A stretch of 53,411 nt of DNA from CAJCIY01 sp036379355 (GTDB lineage: Bacteria; Actinomycetota; Actinomycetes; Mycobacteriales; CAJCIY01), in NCBI GenBank assembly GCA_036379355.1, contig DASVGV010000010.1:1-53411 (forward strand). Reading direction: 5' to 3'. Of the stretch, positions 1-8,428 are shown one piece after another. The position numbers and the translations under genes are program-made. The notes below the pieces were generated by a model. It saw nothing but the letters and a program-made list of their open reading frames with translations, did not search any database and was not told where the DNA came from. The number at the start of each line of letters is the position of its first letter. The stretch's first letter is position 1.

Positions 1-2442
1 GGGGCCATCGCCGGCGTTGCGGGCGGCCTGCACGTGGTCGCCCTCAACAGCGTGGGCTTTCACTCGTTCCAACCCGACCAGAGCCTGCTTGTCTTCGCCA
101 TGGTCGTCATCGGCGGCGCCAGTTCGATTGGCGGCGCCTTGAGCGGGGTAGCGCTCCTCGAGGTCCTGATCCAGGTGTTTCCGAAGTATCAGCTGGAGAT
201 CACCGGCCTCGGGCTGCTGCTGATTCTTGCCGTCATCCCAGGGGGCCTGGGCGCCGCCGTTCAACGCGTCCGGGACCGCCTGCTGCGGCCGATCGCTCGC
301 CGGCACGGCCTGCTCGACGAGGGCGAGCCTGCCGACCTGCTGGCAGCGGCTGCGAAGTCCGGCACCGCGCTCGCCGACGGTGGGGTGCACGACACCGCAG
401 AGCTCCCTGCGGTCCCGCCGGATGAGGCTCTCGACGCTCCCGCCGTCGTGGGCCTTGCCGACGATTCGGGCGCCGACGCGATGCTGCGCTGCCGGGACGT
501 TCAGCTCTCGTACGGCAGCACCAAGATCCTGTTTGGCATCGACTTCGACGTCTACGACGGCGAGATGGTGGCGCTGCTCGGCACGAACGGCGCAGGGAAA
601 TCCACCCTGCTGAAGGCGATCACCGGGCTGGCAGCCATGAGCCAGGGCAGCGTGCGGTTCGACGGGCAGGAGACGACGTACCCGGGCCGCGTCGCCCGCG
701 CCGTGTATGCGAGTCCCGCCGTACGGAGACTGTCCACGAGCCCCTTCGGACGGGCCCTCGGGTTGCCACGCGTGCTGAGGCGCATGCTGGTGGGGCGGGC
801 GCACCCGGACAAGCTGGCCCGGATGGGTATCGCCATGATGCCCGGTGGTCGCGGCATCTTCCCGAGCCTGACCGTGCGGGAGAACCTGCGTTTGGCGGCT
901 TGGACGATCCGCAAGGACCGCGGCGAGGTCACGGAGTCGACCCGGCGGCTGCTGACCCTGTTCCCGGTGCTCGAGGGTCGCCGCAACCAGACCGCCGGAA
1001 ACATGAGCGGTGGCGAGCAGCAGCAGCTGTCCCTCGCGATGGCGCTGATGACGAAGCCGAAGCTGTTGCTCATCGACGAGCTGTCCCTGGGCCTCGCGCC
1101 CACGATCGTCGGCCAACTCATCGACGTCGTTCGCGGGCTCAACCGCGATGGCGTGACCATCGTGGTTGTCGAGCAGTCGGTGAACGTGGCGCTCGAGCTC
1201 GCGGAGCGCGCCGTGTTCCTCGAGAAGGGGCAGGTGCGCTTCTCGGGCCAGACCCGGGACCTGCTCGAGCGGCCCGATGTGCTCCGGTCGGTCTTCATCG
1301 CCGGTGCTGCGGCCTTGGACGAGCCGGCCGCTCCACCGCCGCGCCGCCGGCGCAAGAAGGGCGAGCCCGACCCGGTTCTGATCGAGGCGAAGGCGGCCGC
1401 CGAGCGGCGCGACCGGCTTGCGGAGGCGCCGGTCGTCCTCTCGACCGAGACGGTTGCCCTGTCGTTCGGGGGAATCCGGGCCCTGCGCGGGATCGACCTA
1501 CACCTGAAGAAGGGCGAGATCGTCGGGTTGATCGGCCACAACGGCGCCGGCAAGACCACGCTGTTCGACTGCATCTCCGGCTTCTTGCGCCCCGACTCCG
1601 GCGAGGTGCGCCTGGGCGGCAACGCCGTCGGCCACCTGCCCGCGAACGCCCGCGCCTGGGTCGGGCTCGGCCGCTCGTTCCAGGAGGCGAAGCTCTACGG
1701 CGCCCTGACCGTCGAGGAGACCGTTGCGGTCGCCCTGGAACGGCACCTCGCCTCCCGTGACCTGGTTGCCGCCGGGCTGCGCCTGCCCGCGTCCACCGAC
1801 TCGGAGGCGCTGGTGTCGGCCCGGGTGGCCGAGCTGCTCGCGATGACAGGGCTGACCGGGTATGCGGAGCGGCTGGTCGCCCAGCTGTCGACCGGCACCC
1901 GCCGCATCGTCGAGCTGGCCTGCGTCCTCGCACAGGAGCCGGCCGTCCTGCTTCTGGACGAGCCGTCCGGCGGCGTGGCGCAGAAGGAGACCGAGGCGCT
2001 CGGTCCGATGCTGCGGCGCGTGCAGGAGCAGACCGGCTGTTCCATGCTCGTGATCGAGCACGACATGCCGCTGCTGTCCGGCCTGTGCGACCGGCTGGTC
2101 GCCTTCGAGCTGGGCGAGGTGATCGCCGAGGGCCCACCGGCGTACGTGCTGGAACATCCGCAGGTGGTCGCGTCCTACCTGGGGACGGACGAGGTCGCCG
2201 TCAACCGGTCCGGCGCCCGGCACGACGCACCCGCCAGGACGAAGCCAGCCGCGAACGGCAAGCCACCCGCGAACGGCAAGCCACCTGCGAACGGCAAGCC
2301 ACCTGCGAACGGCAAGGCGGCAGCCTCGGTAAAGGCCGCAAAGGGCAGGGCGGCCCCGGTAAAGAACGCGAACGGCAAGGTCGCGGCACGCGTGCCGGCG
2401 AAGGCGGCGCCGCGGAAGGCCGCTCGCACCGCGAGTCGCTGA
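1..2442 (+). CDS. Branched-chain amino-acid-type ABC transporter, permease-ATPase-ATPase fusion (5' partial)
   Basis: The reading frame is open to the left edge, so the N-terminus is missing; 813 residues are visible. Residues 1-85 are the end of a LivM-like permease, with hydrophobic helices and a GGASSIGGALSG segment. A LivF-like ATPase follows at about 161-430 (Walker A GTNGAGKS at 194, signature MSGGEQQQ, Walker B LLLIDEL). A LivG-like ATPase is at about 479-735 (Walker A GHNGAGKTT at 512, Walker B VLLLDEPSGG, H-loop IEHDMP). Its signature is degenerate (LSTGTRR), so the two ATP sites are probably unequal. Permease plus both ATPases in one chain is seen in actinomycetes; LivF and LivG are usually separate. 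The tail from 736 is a basic Ala/Lys/Pro repeat. Likely inner-membrane uptake of branched-chain amino acids or a related solute; the substrate cannot be read. Other subunits would lie to the left. Confidence 0.9.
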   Translation, partial: GAIAGVAGGLHVVALNSVGFHSFQPDQSLLVFAMVVIGGASSIGGALSGVALLEVLIQVFPKYQLEITGLGLLLILAVIPGGLGAAVQRVRDRLLRPIARRHGLLDEGEPADLLAAAAKSGTALADGGVHDTAELPAVPPDEALDAPAVVGLADDSGADAMLRCRDVQLSYGSTKILFGIDFDVYDGEMVALLGTNGAGKSTLLKAITGLAAMSQGSVRFDGQETTYPGRVARAVYASPAVRRLSTSPFGRALGLPRVLRRMLVGRAHPDKLARMGIAMMPGGRGIFPSLTVRENLRLAAWTIRKDRGEVTESTRRLLTLFPVLEGRRNQTAGNMSGGEQQQLSLAMALMTKPKLLLIDELSLGLAPTIVGQLIDVVRGLNRDGVTIVVVEQSVNVALELAERAVFLEKGQVRFSGQTRDLLERPDVLRSVFIAGAAALDEPAAPPPRRRRKKGEPDPVLIEAKAAAERRDRLAEAPVVLSTETVALSFGGIRALRGIDLHLKKGEIVGLIGHNGAGKTTLFDCISGFLRPDSGEVRLGGNAVGHLPANARAWVGLGRSFQEAKLYGALTVEETVAVALERHLASRDLVAAGLRLPASTDSEALVSARVAELLAMTGLTGYAERLVAQLSTGTRRIVELACVLAQEPAVLLLDEPSGGVAQKETEALGPMLRRVQEQTGCSMLVIEHDMPLLSGLCDRLVAFELGEVIAEGPPAYVLEHPQVVASYLGTDEVAVNRSGARHDAPARTKPAANGKPPANGKPPANGKPPANGKAAASVKAAKGRAAPVKNANGKVAARVPAKAAPRKAARTASR
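2251..2316 (+). repeat. 18-bp in-frame tandem repeat coding PANGKP units
   Basis: Three 18-bp units (gcgaacggcaagccaccc with a c/t difference) at 2251, 2269 and 2287, plus a partial fourth to 2316. They encode repeated ANGKPP in the basic tail of the transporter fusion. In-frame units can change copy number by slippage without breaking the frame. Confidence 0.85.
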
Positions 2443-2466
2443 GCCTGCGTCAGGCGCCGCAGCAAC

Positions 2467-3681
2467 TCACGCGGGGAGGTCGGCGAGGAACTGCCGGCAG
2501 ATCGCGGCGGTCTGCTCGGGCCGCTCGAACTGTGGCACGTGACCGCAGTCGTCGAGGACCACCGACGTGGCCGCGGGCAGGCAGTCCGAGACGTGGTGGG
2601 CGAACTTGGGCGAGACGAGGCGGTCCCGCTCGCCCCAGATGAACAGCGCGGGCGGGGCCAGGGACGGGAGCAGGTCCCAGAAGCCACGGAGCCCGAACGC
2701 CTCGTCGAGGTAGATCTGCCGGGTGGCGGCGAACAGAGCGACGCGGTGGTCGGGGATGGCGAAGACGCGCAGGAACTCGTCGGCGGCCGCGTCGTACCAG
2801 GCGTCCGGCAGCCGGTCCGGCCGGGAGAACATGGCGCGGGCTCCGTTCAGGACGACGCGACGGGGGACGCGCAACGGAAGCCAGGCGACCTCCGGGCGCA
2901 GCAGCCGCACGAACGGGACCAGCTGACGCATGCGGCGAAACGCCGGCGAGGCGCACAGCCCGATGACGCCGGCGGCGACGTCGGGCTTCTCCAGCGCGAT
3001 CTCCAGCGCGATCCGCCCGCCCATGGAGTTGCCGACGAGGACGGGTCGCTCCAGGTTCAGCTGGCGGCACAGGTCCAGCGCCCACGGTACGAACGACGCG
3101 GGGGCGTACGAGATCGACGGGGCATCGCTCGCGCCGAAGCCGGGGAGGTCGGGTGCGATGACCCGATGGTCGGCGGCAAGATCCCAGAGGATCGGCAGCA
3201 GCGAGGCGTTCGTCGCGCCCAGCCCGTGCAAGAGGACGATCGGACGGGCCGCGCGCGGGCCGGCGTCGAGGTAGGCGGTGTCGACGCCGGCGGCGGTGAC
3301 CATGCCGGCGTGCGGCCACTGGTCCGGCGTCTCGCCGGGCTCGAACAGCCCGTCGAGCGCCATCGCGAGGGACAGGTCGCCGCGCACGGTGACCTCGTGG
3401 TCGAGGAAGGCACGGACTCCGGAGTCGCTGCCCTCGATGATGTCGGCCAGGACCCGCGCGGGTCCGCGGACGATCGAGGTGGGGGCGAGCGCGGGCCTGC
3501 CGCGGCGGGGCACGAACGCACCGCGGTGCAGTTCGACGGTGGCCGGGTCACCGCGGTCGGGCAGGAACAGCACGGCGGCCTCGCGCCGCGCCAGCAGCGG
3601 CCCCGCCGGCGCGTGGCGCAGACGCCGGGCCAGCGACCCGGTGAGGTCGACGGGACGCTGGTGCGGGGCCGCGGTGCTCAT
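2467..3681 (-). CDS. Alpha/beta hydrolase with N-terminal SCP2-like domain
   Basis: 404 residues from the ATG at 3681; a longer frame exists upstream but would run over the divergent gene at 3782 and lacks coding character. The C-terminal 250 residues are an alpha/beta hydrolase: oxyanion HGLGATN, nucleophile elbow GNSMGG, acid Asp in WGERDRLVSP, and His in DDCGHVPQF. The first roughly 130 residues look like a sterol-carrier-protein-2 domain: a charged strand, then a segment with DIIEGSDSGVRAFLDHEV and VRGDLSLAMAL, the usual SCP2 ending. Known SCP2 domains bind lipids or acyl chains, so a lipid ester or other hydrophobic substrate is a fair inference. It is convergent with the ABC gene, 24 bp away. 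Cytoplasmic; no signal peptide seen. Confidence 0.85.
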   Translation of the reverse strand: MSTAAPHQRPVDLTGSLARRLRHAPAGPLLARREAAVLFLPDRGDPATVELHRGAFVPRRGRPALAPTSIVRGPARVLADIIEGSDSGVRAFLDHEVTVRGDLSLAMALDGLFEPGETPDQWPHAGMVTAAGVDTAYLDAGPRAARPIVLLHGLGATNASLLPILWDLAADHRVIAPDLPGFGASDAPSISYAPASFVPWALDLCRQLNLERPVLVGNSMGGRIALEIALEKPDVAAGVIGLCASPAFRRMRQLVPFVRLLRPEVAWLPLRVPRRVVLNGARAMFSRPDRLPDAWYDAAADEFLRVFAIPDHRVALFAATRQIYLDEAFGLRGFWDLLPSLAPPALFIWGERDRLVSPKFAHHVSDCLPAATSVVLDDCGHVPQFERPEQTAAICRQFLADLPA

Positions 3682-3781
3682 CGGACGGGGTGGCCCTCCG
3701 CCCCGGGGAACATCGCCATGCCGGGACCCTAACCACGGGAGCGGCGCGTTCCCGGCAGCGACGTGCGGCAGACTCCGCGGC

Positions 3782-4921
3782 GTGGCCGGGCCCCTGCACA
3801 CCGCCGTCCACGCCCTGGCGTTCGTCGCCGGGGTCGCCGTCGTCCTGCTGACCTTCCTGTCGGCAGTCCGGACGGTGATCCTGCCGCGGGCGGTGCCGAC
3901 GCGCCTCGGCCGGATGACGGCGACCGTGACGCGCGGCGCGTTCCGCGTGCTGTCGGGGCGCACCCCCTCGTACGAACGCCGGGACAGCGTCTTCGCGCTG
4001 TACGGGCCGGTCGGGCTGCTGAACCTGCAGGCGTCCTGGCTGCTGGTGGTCTACCTCGGCAGTGCCGCGATCTTCTGGGCGCTGGACGCGGGCGGCATCC
4101 GGCACTGCCTCACGCTGTCGGGGTCGTCGTTGCTGACGTTGGGCTTCGCGATCCCGCACTCCGGCCCGCAGACCGCGGTCACGTTCCTCGAGGCGGTCAT
4201 CGGGCTGCTCCTGCTGGCGCTGTTGATCACCTACCTGCCCAGCGTCTACACCGCCTTCAGCCGCCGCGAGCAGGCCGTGTCCAAGCTCGAGGTACGGGCG
4301 GGGACGCCGCCGACCGGCACCGAGATGATCTGGCGGGCCTACTCGCTGCAGCGCGAGGACGTGCTGCTGGCCACCTTCGCCGAGTGGGAGTCGTGGTTCG
4401 TCGACATCGAGGAGACGCACACGTCGTTCCCGATGCTGGCGTACTTCCGAAGTCCGCAGCCGGACCACTCGTGGGTGACCGCGGCCGGCGCGGTCCTGGA
4501 CGCGGCCGCGCTGTACGCGTCGAGCGTGGAGCGGGAGCGCTCGGCCGACCCGCAGCTGTGCATCCGCGCCGGCCGGATCGCGCTCACCCGGATCGCCGTC
4601 TACTACGGCCTCACGGTCCCCGCGAGCATCAGCTACGGCGACCCGGTGACCGTGAGCCGCTCGGAGTACGACGACGCGCTGGAGCGGATGGCGGCCGGTG
4701 GGGCGCCGATCGTGGCGGACCGCGACCGGGCGTACGCGGACTTCGCCGGCTGGCGGGTCAACTACGACGTACCGCTCGTCGCGCTCGCCGCCCTGACGTA
4801 CGCGCCGTACGCACCGTGGTCGTCGGACCGGTCACTGGCACGCCAGCGGTCCGGACGGCTGCGCCGGCGCCGCGACTCGCGACCGCCACCTCCGCCGGAG
4901 GTACGGCTCCCGGGGGGGTGA
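3782..4921 (+). CDS. Membrane protein, putative two-helix ion-channel-like
   Basis: 379 residues from the GTG at 3782, chosen because the frame upstream is antisense to the hydrolase. A membrane helix lies at about 8-30. A second cluster at about 75-160 has a helix, a pore-loop-like segment (SGSSLLTLGFAIP) and another helix ending at LLITYLPSVYTAF. That pattern resembles a K+ channel TM-pore-TM unit, but the filter is LTLGF, not the classic TVGYG, so selectivity is uncertain. The rest is a soluble region of about 215 residues with no family I recognise. It is divergent from the SCP2/hydrolase gene (100 bp) and its stop is 2 bp from the convergent epoxide hydrolase-like gene. The function is inference. 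Confidence 0.8.
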   Translation: MAGPLHTAVHALAFVAGVAVVLLTFLSAVRTVILPRAVPTRLGRMTATVTRGAFRVLSGRTPSYERRDSVFALYGPVGLLNLQASWLLVVYLGSAAIFWALDAGGIRHCLTLSGSSLLTLGFAIPHSGPQTAVTFLEAVIGLLLLALLITYLPSVYTAFSRREQAVSKLEVRAGTPPTGTEMIWRAYSLQREDVLLATFAEWESWFVDIEETHTSFPMLAYFRSPQPDHSWVTAAGAVLDAAALYASSVERERSADPQLCIRAGRIALTRIAVYYGLTVPASISYGDPVTVSRSEYDDALERMAAGGAPIVADRDRAYADFAGWRVNYDVPLVALAALTYAPYAPWSSDRSLARQRSGRLRRRRDSRPPPPPEVRLPGG

Positions 4922-4923
4922 GG

Positions 4924-5772
4924 TCAGTCCGCGGACGCGATGTGCTCGAGCAGCAGGGCCGAGACCGTGTCGGCGTCCTTGTCGGGTGTCCAGTGGTCCG
5001 CGCCGCGGAGGATCTCGAACCGGTACGGGGCCTCGACGTAGTCGCCGCAGTGCTCGGCCGACGCCCGGGTCAGGAACCGGTCGCCGTCGCTCCAGACGTA
5101 CAGAGTCGGCACCGAGATCTTGGGCGGGGCGGGGGACGGGCGGGCCGCGAAGGGCACGCCGCGGTACCAGTTGACCGCCGCAGTCATGGCACCCGGTGCG
5201 GACAGGAAGTCCGCGTCGCGTTCGGCCGCCTCCCGCGGCAGGCCGGTCGCGGTCATCTGGGCGACGAACCGGGCCCGTCCCTTCGGCGTCGACGGGTCCA
5301 TGGCCCGCTCCGGCAGGCGCGGCAGCTGGAACGCGAACATGTACCACGAGTGCAGCAGCTGCGTGCTGCGCACCATCGCCCGCAGGAACGAGCCGGGATG
5401 CGGGACCGACAGCGTCGTGAGCGTCCGCAGTCGGCCCGGGTGCGCGGCCGCGACCCCCCAGGCGACGGCCGCGCCCCAGTCGTGCCCGACGAGATGCACC
5501 CGCTCGGCGCCGCTCGCGTCGATCAGCGCGACCACGTCGTCGACGAGCTCGTCGGTGGCGTACGCCCGCCGGCCGAGGGGCCGCGCGCCGGCGGAGTACC
5601 CCCGTTGGTCGGGGCACAGGGTCCGCAGGCCGCGCTCGTGCAGGGCCGGCGTGACCAGGTCCCAGGAGCGGGCGTTCTGAGGGAAGCCGTGCAACAGGAC
5701 GACGACCTCGCCGTCGGCCGGCCCGGCGTCGAGCACGTCGAAGGTCAGCGCGCCGCGGTGGAAGGTGTCCAT
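4924..5772 (-). CDS. Epoxide hydrolase-like alpha/beta hydrolase
   Basis: 282 residues from an ATG. The fold shows HGFPQN (oxyanion, about 29-33), nucleophile Asp98 in GHDWGAA, acid Asp231 in SDGDRFLT and His260 in GADHWTPD. An Asp nucleophile in GHDWG is typical of epoxide hydrolases and haloalkane dehalogenases rather than serine esterases. Two cap-domain tyrosines that epoxide hydrolases use to open the ring are plausible (SWYMF near 144 and NWYRG near 203), which favours an epoxide hydrolase. Cytoplasmic. It lies 13 bp downstream of the DUF3093 gene on the same strand and may be cotranscribed with it. Confidence 0.88.
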   Translation of the reverse strand: MDTFHRGALTFDVLDAGPADGEVVVLLHGFPQNARSWDLVTPALHERGLRTLCPDQRGYSAGARPLGRRAYATDELVDDVVALIDASGAERVHLVGHDWGAAVAWGVAAAHPGRLRTLTTLSVPHPGSFLRAMVRSTQLLHSWYMFAFQLPRLPERAMDPSTPKGRARFVAQMTATGLPREAAERDADFLSAPGAMTAAVNWYRGVPFAARPSPAPPKISVPTLYVWSDGDRFLTRASAEHCGDYVEAPYRFEILRGADHWTPDKDADTVSALLLEHIASAD

Positions 5773-5785
5773 GCGCGCGATCCTG

Positions 5786-6277
5786 TCAGTCGCGAGCGGT
5801 CAGCGGGGCCCCGTCGCGTTCGGAGGCGTTCGCCAGCGCGGCCGCCAGCAGGTAGGGGTGACGGGTCGAGATCAGCCAGTACGGCAGGTCGTCGGGATCG
5901 TCGACCTGGAGCATCACTGCCGTCGGTATCCAGCTGCGGACACAGCGGTAGACACCGTCGTCCCGGCGGCGCATCTCCGCCCGCATCCGGTCGGCGTCGA
6001 GCACCGCGACGCCGCGCACCGTACCGATCGGCAGCCGCCATTGCCCGGCGCGGACATGCCCGTCCCCGACCTCGACCCGCTGGTTGCCGTACGCCCAGAC
6101 CAGGCCGAAGCCGACGGCGACGAACGCCGCGACCACGAGTGCCTGCCCCCACAACGTGACCGCGAGGAACGAGCACTCCAGGGCGACCAGGACGGCCACG
6201 CCGACGACGACGGGGTAAGACCACCACGGCGTGGTGAGCCGCTCGTGGTAGCCGTCGGGACGGACCGGGCTGCGCAC
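5786..6277 (-). CDS. DUF3093 domain membrane protein
   Basis: 163 residues from the GTG at 6277. Two membrane helices lie near residues 20-63 (SYPVVVGVAVLVALECSF, then a Val/Ala-rich helix), followed by a soluble domain of about 100 residues with YWLISTRHP near the end. This is the DUF3093 pattern, an actinobacterial family that recalled genomes (such as M. tuberculosis Rv2698) place next to dut, as here. Its function is unknown. It is divergent from the thioesterase-dut operon, with start codons 35 bp apart, so the two directions must share a very compact promoter region. Confidence 0.85.
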   Translation of the reverse strand: MRSPVRPDGYHERLTTPWWSYPVVVGVAVLVALECSFLAVTLWGQALVVAAFVAVGFGLVWAYGNQRVEVGDGHVRAGQWRLPIGTVRGVAVLDADRMRAEMRRRDDGVYRCVRSWIPTAVMLQVDDPDDLPYWLISTRHPYLLAAALANASERDGAPLTARD

Positions 6278-6300
6278 GCCGACGATCGTCGCATGGTCGG

Positions 6301-6306
6301 TAGGGT
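6301..6306 (+). promoter_or_regulatory. Candidate -10 box for a leaderless thioesterase-dut transcript
   Basis: TAGGGT fits the actinobacterial TANNNT -10 form and ends 6 nt before the GTG at 6313, so transcription would begin at or next to the start codon. No ribosome-binding site is visible between them. No clear -35 was found. Inference from position only. Confidence 0.4.
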
Positions 6307-6312
6307 CGCGGC

Positions 6313-6876
6313 GTGGCGAGCGACCAGGGGTACCCGCTTCCGCCCGACGCGGTGGCCCCGGAGCGATCCGCCTCGGCGCCCGAGCCCGGGGCGTCGCTGG
6401 GCAACCACTACAGCGGCTGTTTTGCCTGCGGCAGCGACCATGTGGACGGGTTGCACCTGGCCGCGACTGCCGGCGAGGGCGTCGACGTCGTCTCGCACGT
6501 CGAGATCACCGGCGCCCACCAGGGCGCGCCGGGGCTGGCGCACGGCGGCCTGGTGGCCAGCGTCATGGACGAGACCCTGGGGTTCGTGCTGTGGATGCTC
6601 GGGACGCCCGGCGTGACCGCCCGGCTCGAGGTCTCCTACCGCCGACCCGTCCCGATCAACCGGACGGTGGTGACCGAGGCCCGGTGCACGGGCGTCGCCG
6701 GGCGGAAGGTCTACAGCTACGCCGCCATGCACCTGGACGACCGCGACGGACCCCTCGTCGCCGAGGCGTCGGGCCTGTTCGTCATCGTCGGCGAGGAGCA
6801 CTTCCGCCCGTACCTCGGCAACGTGGCGGGCGAGGCCCCGTCCCGGCTACCGGGTCCGCCGAGGTACAACCCGTGA
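6313..6876 (+). CDS. PaaI-type hotdog thioesterase
   Basis: 187 residues from a GTG. The core is a single hotdog (4HBT) domain with the diagnostic segment GLAHGGLVASVMDETLG at about 75-91, where the HGG loop and the Asp/Glu on the long helix form the CoA-thioester active site. A leading CFACGSDH Cys pair with GLHL is typical of this PaaI subgroup. The usual length is 130-170, and the first 30 residues here are a Pro/Ala-rich extension. Likely cleaves an acyl-CoA or aryl-CoA; the substrate is not evident. The stop overlaps the dut start (GTGA), so it is translationally coupled to dut. Confidence 0.9.
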   Translation: MASDQGYPLPPDAVAPERSASAPEPGASLGNHYSGCFACGSDHVDGLHLAATAGEGVDVVSHVEITGAHQGAPGLAHGGLVASVMDETLGFVLWMLGTPGVTARLEVSYRRPVPINRTVVTEARCTGVAGRKVYSYAAMHLDDRDGPLVAEASGLFVIVGEEHFRPYLGNVAGEAPSRLPGPPRYNP

Positions 6877-7304
6877 AGGTGCCGATCCGGCTGCTGGACG
6901 AGGGGCTTCCGGTCCCGTCGTACGCCTATCCCGGGGACGCGGGCGCGGATCTCGTCAGCCGCGAGGACGTCGTCCTCGCGCCCGGGGAGCGGCGACTGGT
7001 GCCGACCGGCGTGGCAATCGCGCTCCCGGTGGGGTATGCCGGTTTCGTGCACCCGCGATCCGGCCTCGCCATGCGCCACGGGCTGTCGATCGTCAACGCC
7101 CCCGGGACGGTGGACGCCGGCTACCGGGGCGAGATCATGGTGGCCCTGGTCAACCTCGACCGGCACGAGCCGATCACCCTCTCCCGGGGGGAGCGGATCG
7201 CCCAGCTGGTCGTGCAGCAGGTCGAGCGGGCCGACTTCGAGCCGGTGGACACGCTGCCGGAGTCCGTGCGCGGCACGGGTGGCTACGGATCGAGCGGGAG
7301 GTAA
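6873..7304 (+). CDS. dut: Deoxyuridine 5'-triphosphate nucleotidohydrolase
   Basis: 143 residues from the GTG at 6873, which overlaps the previous stop by 4 bp. All five trimeric dUTPase motifs are present in order: AYPGDAGADL (about 17), HPRSGLA, GTVDAGYRGEI (about 77, with the catalytic Asp and the Tyr that selects deoxyuridine), RGERIAQLVV, and the C-terminal P-loop-like RGTGGYGSSG. It converts dUTP to dUMP and PPi, keeping uracil out of DNA and feeding thymidylate synthesis. Normal length and complete. It is followed after 2 bp by the DUF3710 gene, the usual actinobacterial arrangement. Confidence 0.98.
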   Translation: MKVPIRLLDEGLPVPSYAYPGDAGADLVSREDVVLAPGERRLVPTGVAIALPVGYAGFVHPRSGLAMRHGLSIVNAPGTVDAGYRGEIMVALVNLDRHEPITLSRGERIAQLVVQQVERADFEPVDTLPESVRGTGGYGSSGR

Positions 7305-7306
7305 CG

Positions 7307-8050
7307 GTGTTCCGCCGCAGGCGCAACGACGACATGGACGACGACCTCGACGACGTCGAGATCGACGACGACCTCGACGACGAGCTCGGCGACGGCGGGC
7401 CCGAGCAGCCGCCGACACCACCGGCGCGTCCGAGCGGCCCCTGGGACGTCGACGACGCCCCCGAGGACGACGTGCCGCGACTCGACCTCGGCAGCGTCCG
7501 GGTTCCGATGCGCGACGGCATGGAGCTGCGGATCGACATCGACCAGCAGACCCAGGCGGCGGTGTCTGTCACCTTGGCGACCGCGTCGTCGGTGCTGCAG
7601 ATCATGGCGTTCGCCGCGCCGAAGTCGGCCGGGATCTGGGCCGACGTGCGGTCGGAGATCGCGGCGTCGCTGAACGGCTCCGGCGGCAGCGCGAAGGAGG
7701 CGCAGGGCCCGTACGGCATCGAGCTGGAAGCCCTCGTCCCGACCGACCAGCGGGGGCAGCACGCCCCCGCGCGGTTCATCGGCGTCGACGGGCCGCGCTG
7801 GTTCCTCCGCGGCATGGTGCAGGGCAGGGCAGCGGTCGAGCGGAACGCCGACGCGACTCTGCTCGAAGCGTTCGGGCAGGTCGTGGTCGTCCGCGGGGGA
7901 GATGCCATGGCCGTACGCGACGCGCTGCCGATCGTGTTGCCGAAGGAGGCGCTGGAGCAGGCCGCGGAGGCGCAGCGTGAGGCGGCGGAGGCCGAACGGC
8001 CCGGGCTCCAGCTGCCCGAGCGGGGGCCGGAGATCACCGAGACGCGCTAG
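7307..8050 (+). CDS. DUF3710 family protein
   Basis: 247 residues from a GTG 2 bp after dut. It opens with FRRRR and then a very acidic stretch (about 9-30, DDLDD repeats), followed by a globular domain with MELRIDID and VVVVRGGDAMAVRD. This matches DUF3710, an actinobacterial family of unknown function that recalled genomes place next to dut (Rv2696c in M. tuberculosis). No membrane segment or signal peptide, so cytoplasmic. The acidic run is encoded by near-repeats of gacgacctc. Its stop abuts the stop of the convergent gene at 8051 with no gap. Confidence 0.9.
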   Translation: MFRRRRNDDMDDDLDDVEIDDDLDDELGDGGPEQPPTPPARPSGPWDVDDAPEDDVPRLDLGSVRVPMRDGMELRIDIDQQTQAAVSVTLATASSVLQIMAFAAPKSAGIWADVRSEIAASLNGSGGSAKEAQGPYGIELEALVPTDQRGQHAPARFIGVDGPRWFLRGMVQGRAAVERNADATLLEAFGQVVVVRGGDAMAVRDALPIVLPKEALEQAAEAQREAAEAERPGLQLPERGPEITETR

Positions 8051-8419
8051 TCAGAGCCGTTTCCGGCGCCGGCCGCTGCGCCACAGGTCCCGGAGCGACC
8101 AGGGCGTGACGACCCCCCACCACAGGGCGGCCAGCCCCCACCCGGCGAGCCCCTCCGACAGCACGAGGAACGGCACCGGGACGAGCAGGATCCCGATCGT
8201 CCAGAGGGCACGGCCGACCGGCCCGAAGGTGGTCTGCGACCGGCCGGCGCGGTGCCCGACCTGGGCGGTGAGCGGAGCGGCGGCCGGTGCCTGGCGGCGG
8301 ACGACATCGTCGCCGGCCGCCGGTGCAGCCAGGCAGACCGGGCACCAGCCGTCGGCGGCGGTCACGGTGCCGCAGCGCGCACAGGGGAGTAGTCCCACCC
8401 CTAGGTGATCGGCTGGCAC
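8051..8419 (-). CDS. Small zinc-ribbon-like membrane protein, unknown
   Basis: 122 residues from a GTG at 8419. The N-terminus has two Cys pairs (CARC near 13 and CPVC near 26) that look like a small zinc ribbon. A hydrophobic region of about 40 residues follows (near 66-106, RALWTIGILLVPVPF then WGLAALWWG, probably two helices), then a basic end (RSGRRRKRL). No family recognised. It starts 9 bp after the stop of the upstream hydrolase and is probably in the same transcript. The start is uncertain; an internal GTG before LLPC is also possible. Confidence 0.65.
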   Translation of the reverse strand: MPADHLGVGLLPCARCGTVTAADGWCPVCLAAPAAGDDVVRRQAPAAAPLTAQVGHRAGRSQTTFGPVGRALWTIGILLVPVPFLVLSEGLAGWGLAALWWGVVTPWSLRDLWRSGRRRKRL

Positions 8420-8428
8420 GGCGCCGGA

